DNA of 42,173 nucleotides, from positions 1-42,173 of the forward strand of contig NZHD01000057.1 of NCBI GenBank assembly GCA_002691205.1, given 5' to 3'. A program made the translations under genes and the position numbers. Position 1 is the first letter of the stretch. Each line of letters opens with the position of its first letter. Below, piece by piece: positions 41,555 through 42,173 of this stretch. The notes beneath the pieces were generated by a model, which was not told the origin of the DNA, searched no databases, and saw nothing but the letters and a program-made list of their open reading frames with translations. Origin of the DNA: Deltaproteobacteria bacterium. Lineage in GTDB: Bacteria; Myxococcota_A; UBA9160; UBA4427.

Positions 41555-42173
41555 ATGATCGACCTATATACCTCGCCAACGCCCAATGGTTGGAAAGCCT
41601 CTGTCACCCTTGAAGAGTTGCAGATCGCCTACGAAACCCACGCAATCGACCTCTCCAAAAACATTCAAAAGGAAGAATGGTTCCTGAAAATCAACCCAAA
41701 CGGGCGAATCCCAGTCATCGTCGATCATGATGCGGACAATTTTTCTGTATTCGAAACAGGCGCCATTATGATCTACCTCGCCGAAAAAGCAGGGCGCCTC
41801 CTTCCAACTGATGCCAAGGGGCGCTCGCTCGTCATGCAATGGCTCATGTTCCAAATGAGCGGAATCGGCCCCATGATGGGTCAAGCCAATGTTTTTTTTC
41901 GCTACTTTCCTGAAAAAATTCAACCCGCGATTGATCGATATCAAAATGAAAGCCGTCGGCTATTCGAAGTGCTCGACAGAAGGCTTGGGGAAAGCGAATG
42001 GCTTGGCGACGACTATTCAATTGCCGACATCGCCAATTGGTGTTGGGTGAGAACCTACAAGTGGTCAGGTGTAGACATTGAGGGGTTGCCCCATCTAAGA
42101 CGCTGGCTTGATGCAATGAAGGAGCGGCCTGCTTGTCAAAGAGGGGTCGAAGTTCCCTTCAAGGTAGAGAGCG
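41555..42173 (+). CDS. Glutathione S-transferase, YfcG/YghU-like (partial, cut by window end)
   Basis: The frame starts at ATG 41555 after TAAGGAG and runs open to the window end, giving 206 codons; the C-terminus is missing. The thioredoxin-like N-domain reads [20 protein letters not shown], with Thr 9 and Asn 11 in the places used by nu-class GSTs such as YfcG and Ygh[13 protein letters not shown] (about 46-57) is the cis-proline region and [18 protein letters not shown] (about 68-85) the glutathione-binding end. The helical C-domain has [16 protein letters not shown]. Such enzymes reduce disulphides or peroxides with glutathione. It is the last of the TauD-nitroreductase-GST run. Confidence 0.9.
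   Translation, partial: MIDLYTSPTPNGWKASVTLEELQIAYETHAIDLSKNIQKEEWFLKINPNGRIPVIVDHDADNFSVFETGAIMIYLAEKAGRLLPTDAKGRSLVMQWLMFQMSGIGPMMGQANVFFRYFPEKIQPAIDRYQNESRRLFEVLDRRLGESEWLGDDYSIADIANWCWVRTYKWSGVDIEGLPHLRRWLDAMKERPACQRGVEVPFKVES

Overview
The window is about 42 kb of gene-dense bacterial DNA with moderately high GC. It has no rRNA, tRNA, CRISPR array, insertion sequence or phage gene that I can see. The gene content suggests a free-living, heterotrophic, aerobic Gram-negative bacterium, probably marine: signal peptides and lipoboxes, a cytochrome c/PQQ dehydrogenase, acyl-CoA dehydrogenases, phytanoyl-CoA- and TauD-type dioxygenases, a haloalkane dehalogenase, a DUF3604 protein and amidohydrolases. 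Riboflavin synthase looks closely gammaproteobacterial, while the Kazal-domain surface protein and the cysteine-rich lipoprotein recall Myxococcota-like lineages. I would not place it below 'Pseudomonadota or a neighbouring phylum'. About a third of the starts are GTG or TTG.

Layout. 0.3-3.8 kb: MATE transporter, VOC protein, CPA1 Na+/H+ antiporter. 4.3-8.8 kb: secreted serine hydrolase, two tandem secreted cupins, and a cytochrome-fused PQQ (polyvinyl-alcohol-dehydrogenase-like) enzyme. 8.9-9.5 kb: a decayed minus-strand operon in which a fumarylacetoacetate-hydrolase start is deletion-fused to a VOC/extradiol dioxygenase remnant with an internal stop. 9.7-12.7 kb: a DUF1330-like protein, a D-aminoacylase-like amidohydrolase and a Kazal surface protein. 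13.2-16.6 kb: SDR-like protein, riboflavin synthase, PhyH dioxygenase, nitroreductase. 16.6-22.9 kb: five minus-strand genes (membrane protein, haloalkane dehalogenase, lipoprotein amidohydrolase, double-anchored DUF1330-like protein, DUF3604 protein). 23.2-28.0 kb: WecG-type glycosyltransferase, two Gfo/Idh/MocA oxidoreductases, DinF-like MATE. 28.1-34.8 kb: EEP-like lipoprotein, Zn-alcohol dehydrogenase, paired acyl-CoA dehydrogenases, FAD monooxygenase. 34.8-42.2 kb: polytopic membrane protein, anchored hypothetical protein, VOC protein, acyl-CoA dehydrogenase divergent from a TetR regulator, TauD dioxygenase, nitroreductase, and a GST cut by the window end.

Functionally the window looks like an accessory catabolic region for hydrophobic, halogenated or aromatic/lipid-like organics, mixed with cell-envelope genes. 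The most interesting unexplained items are these: the lipoprotein amidohydrolase / membrane-anchored DUF1330-like / DUF3604 operon; the secreted cupin pair with the PQQ-cytochrome enzyme; the fused pseudogene with a retained 16-bp palindrome upstream; and two 27-bp inverted repeats between the acyl-CoA dehydrogenase and TetR genes. All functional calls are by sequence recognition only. No database search was run.
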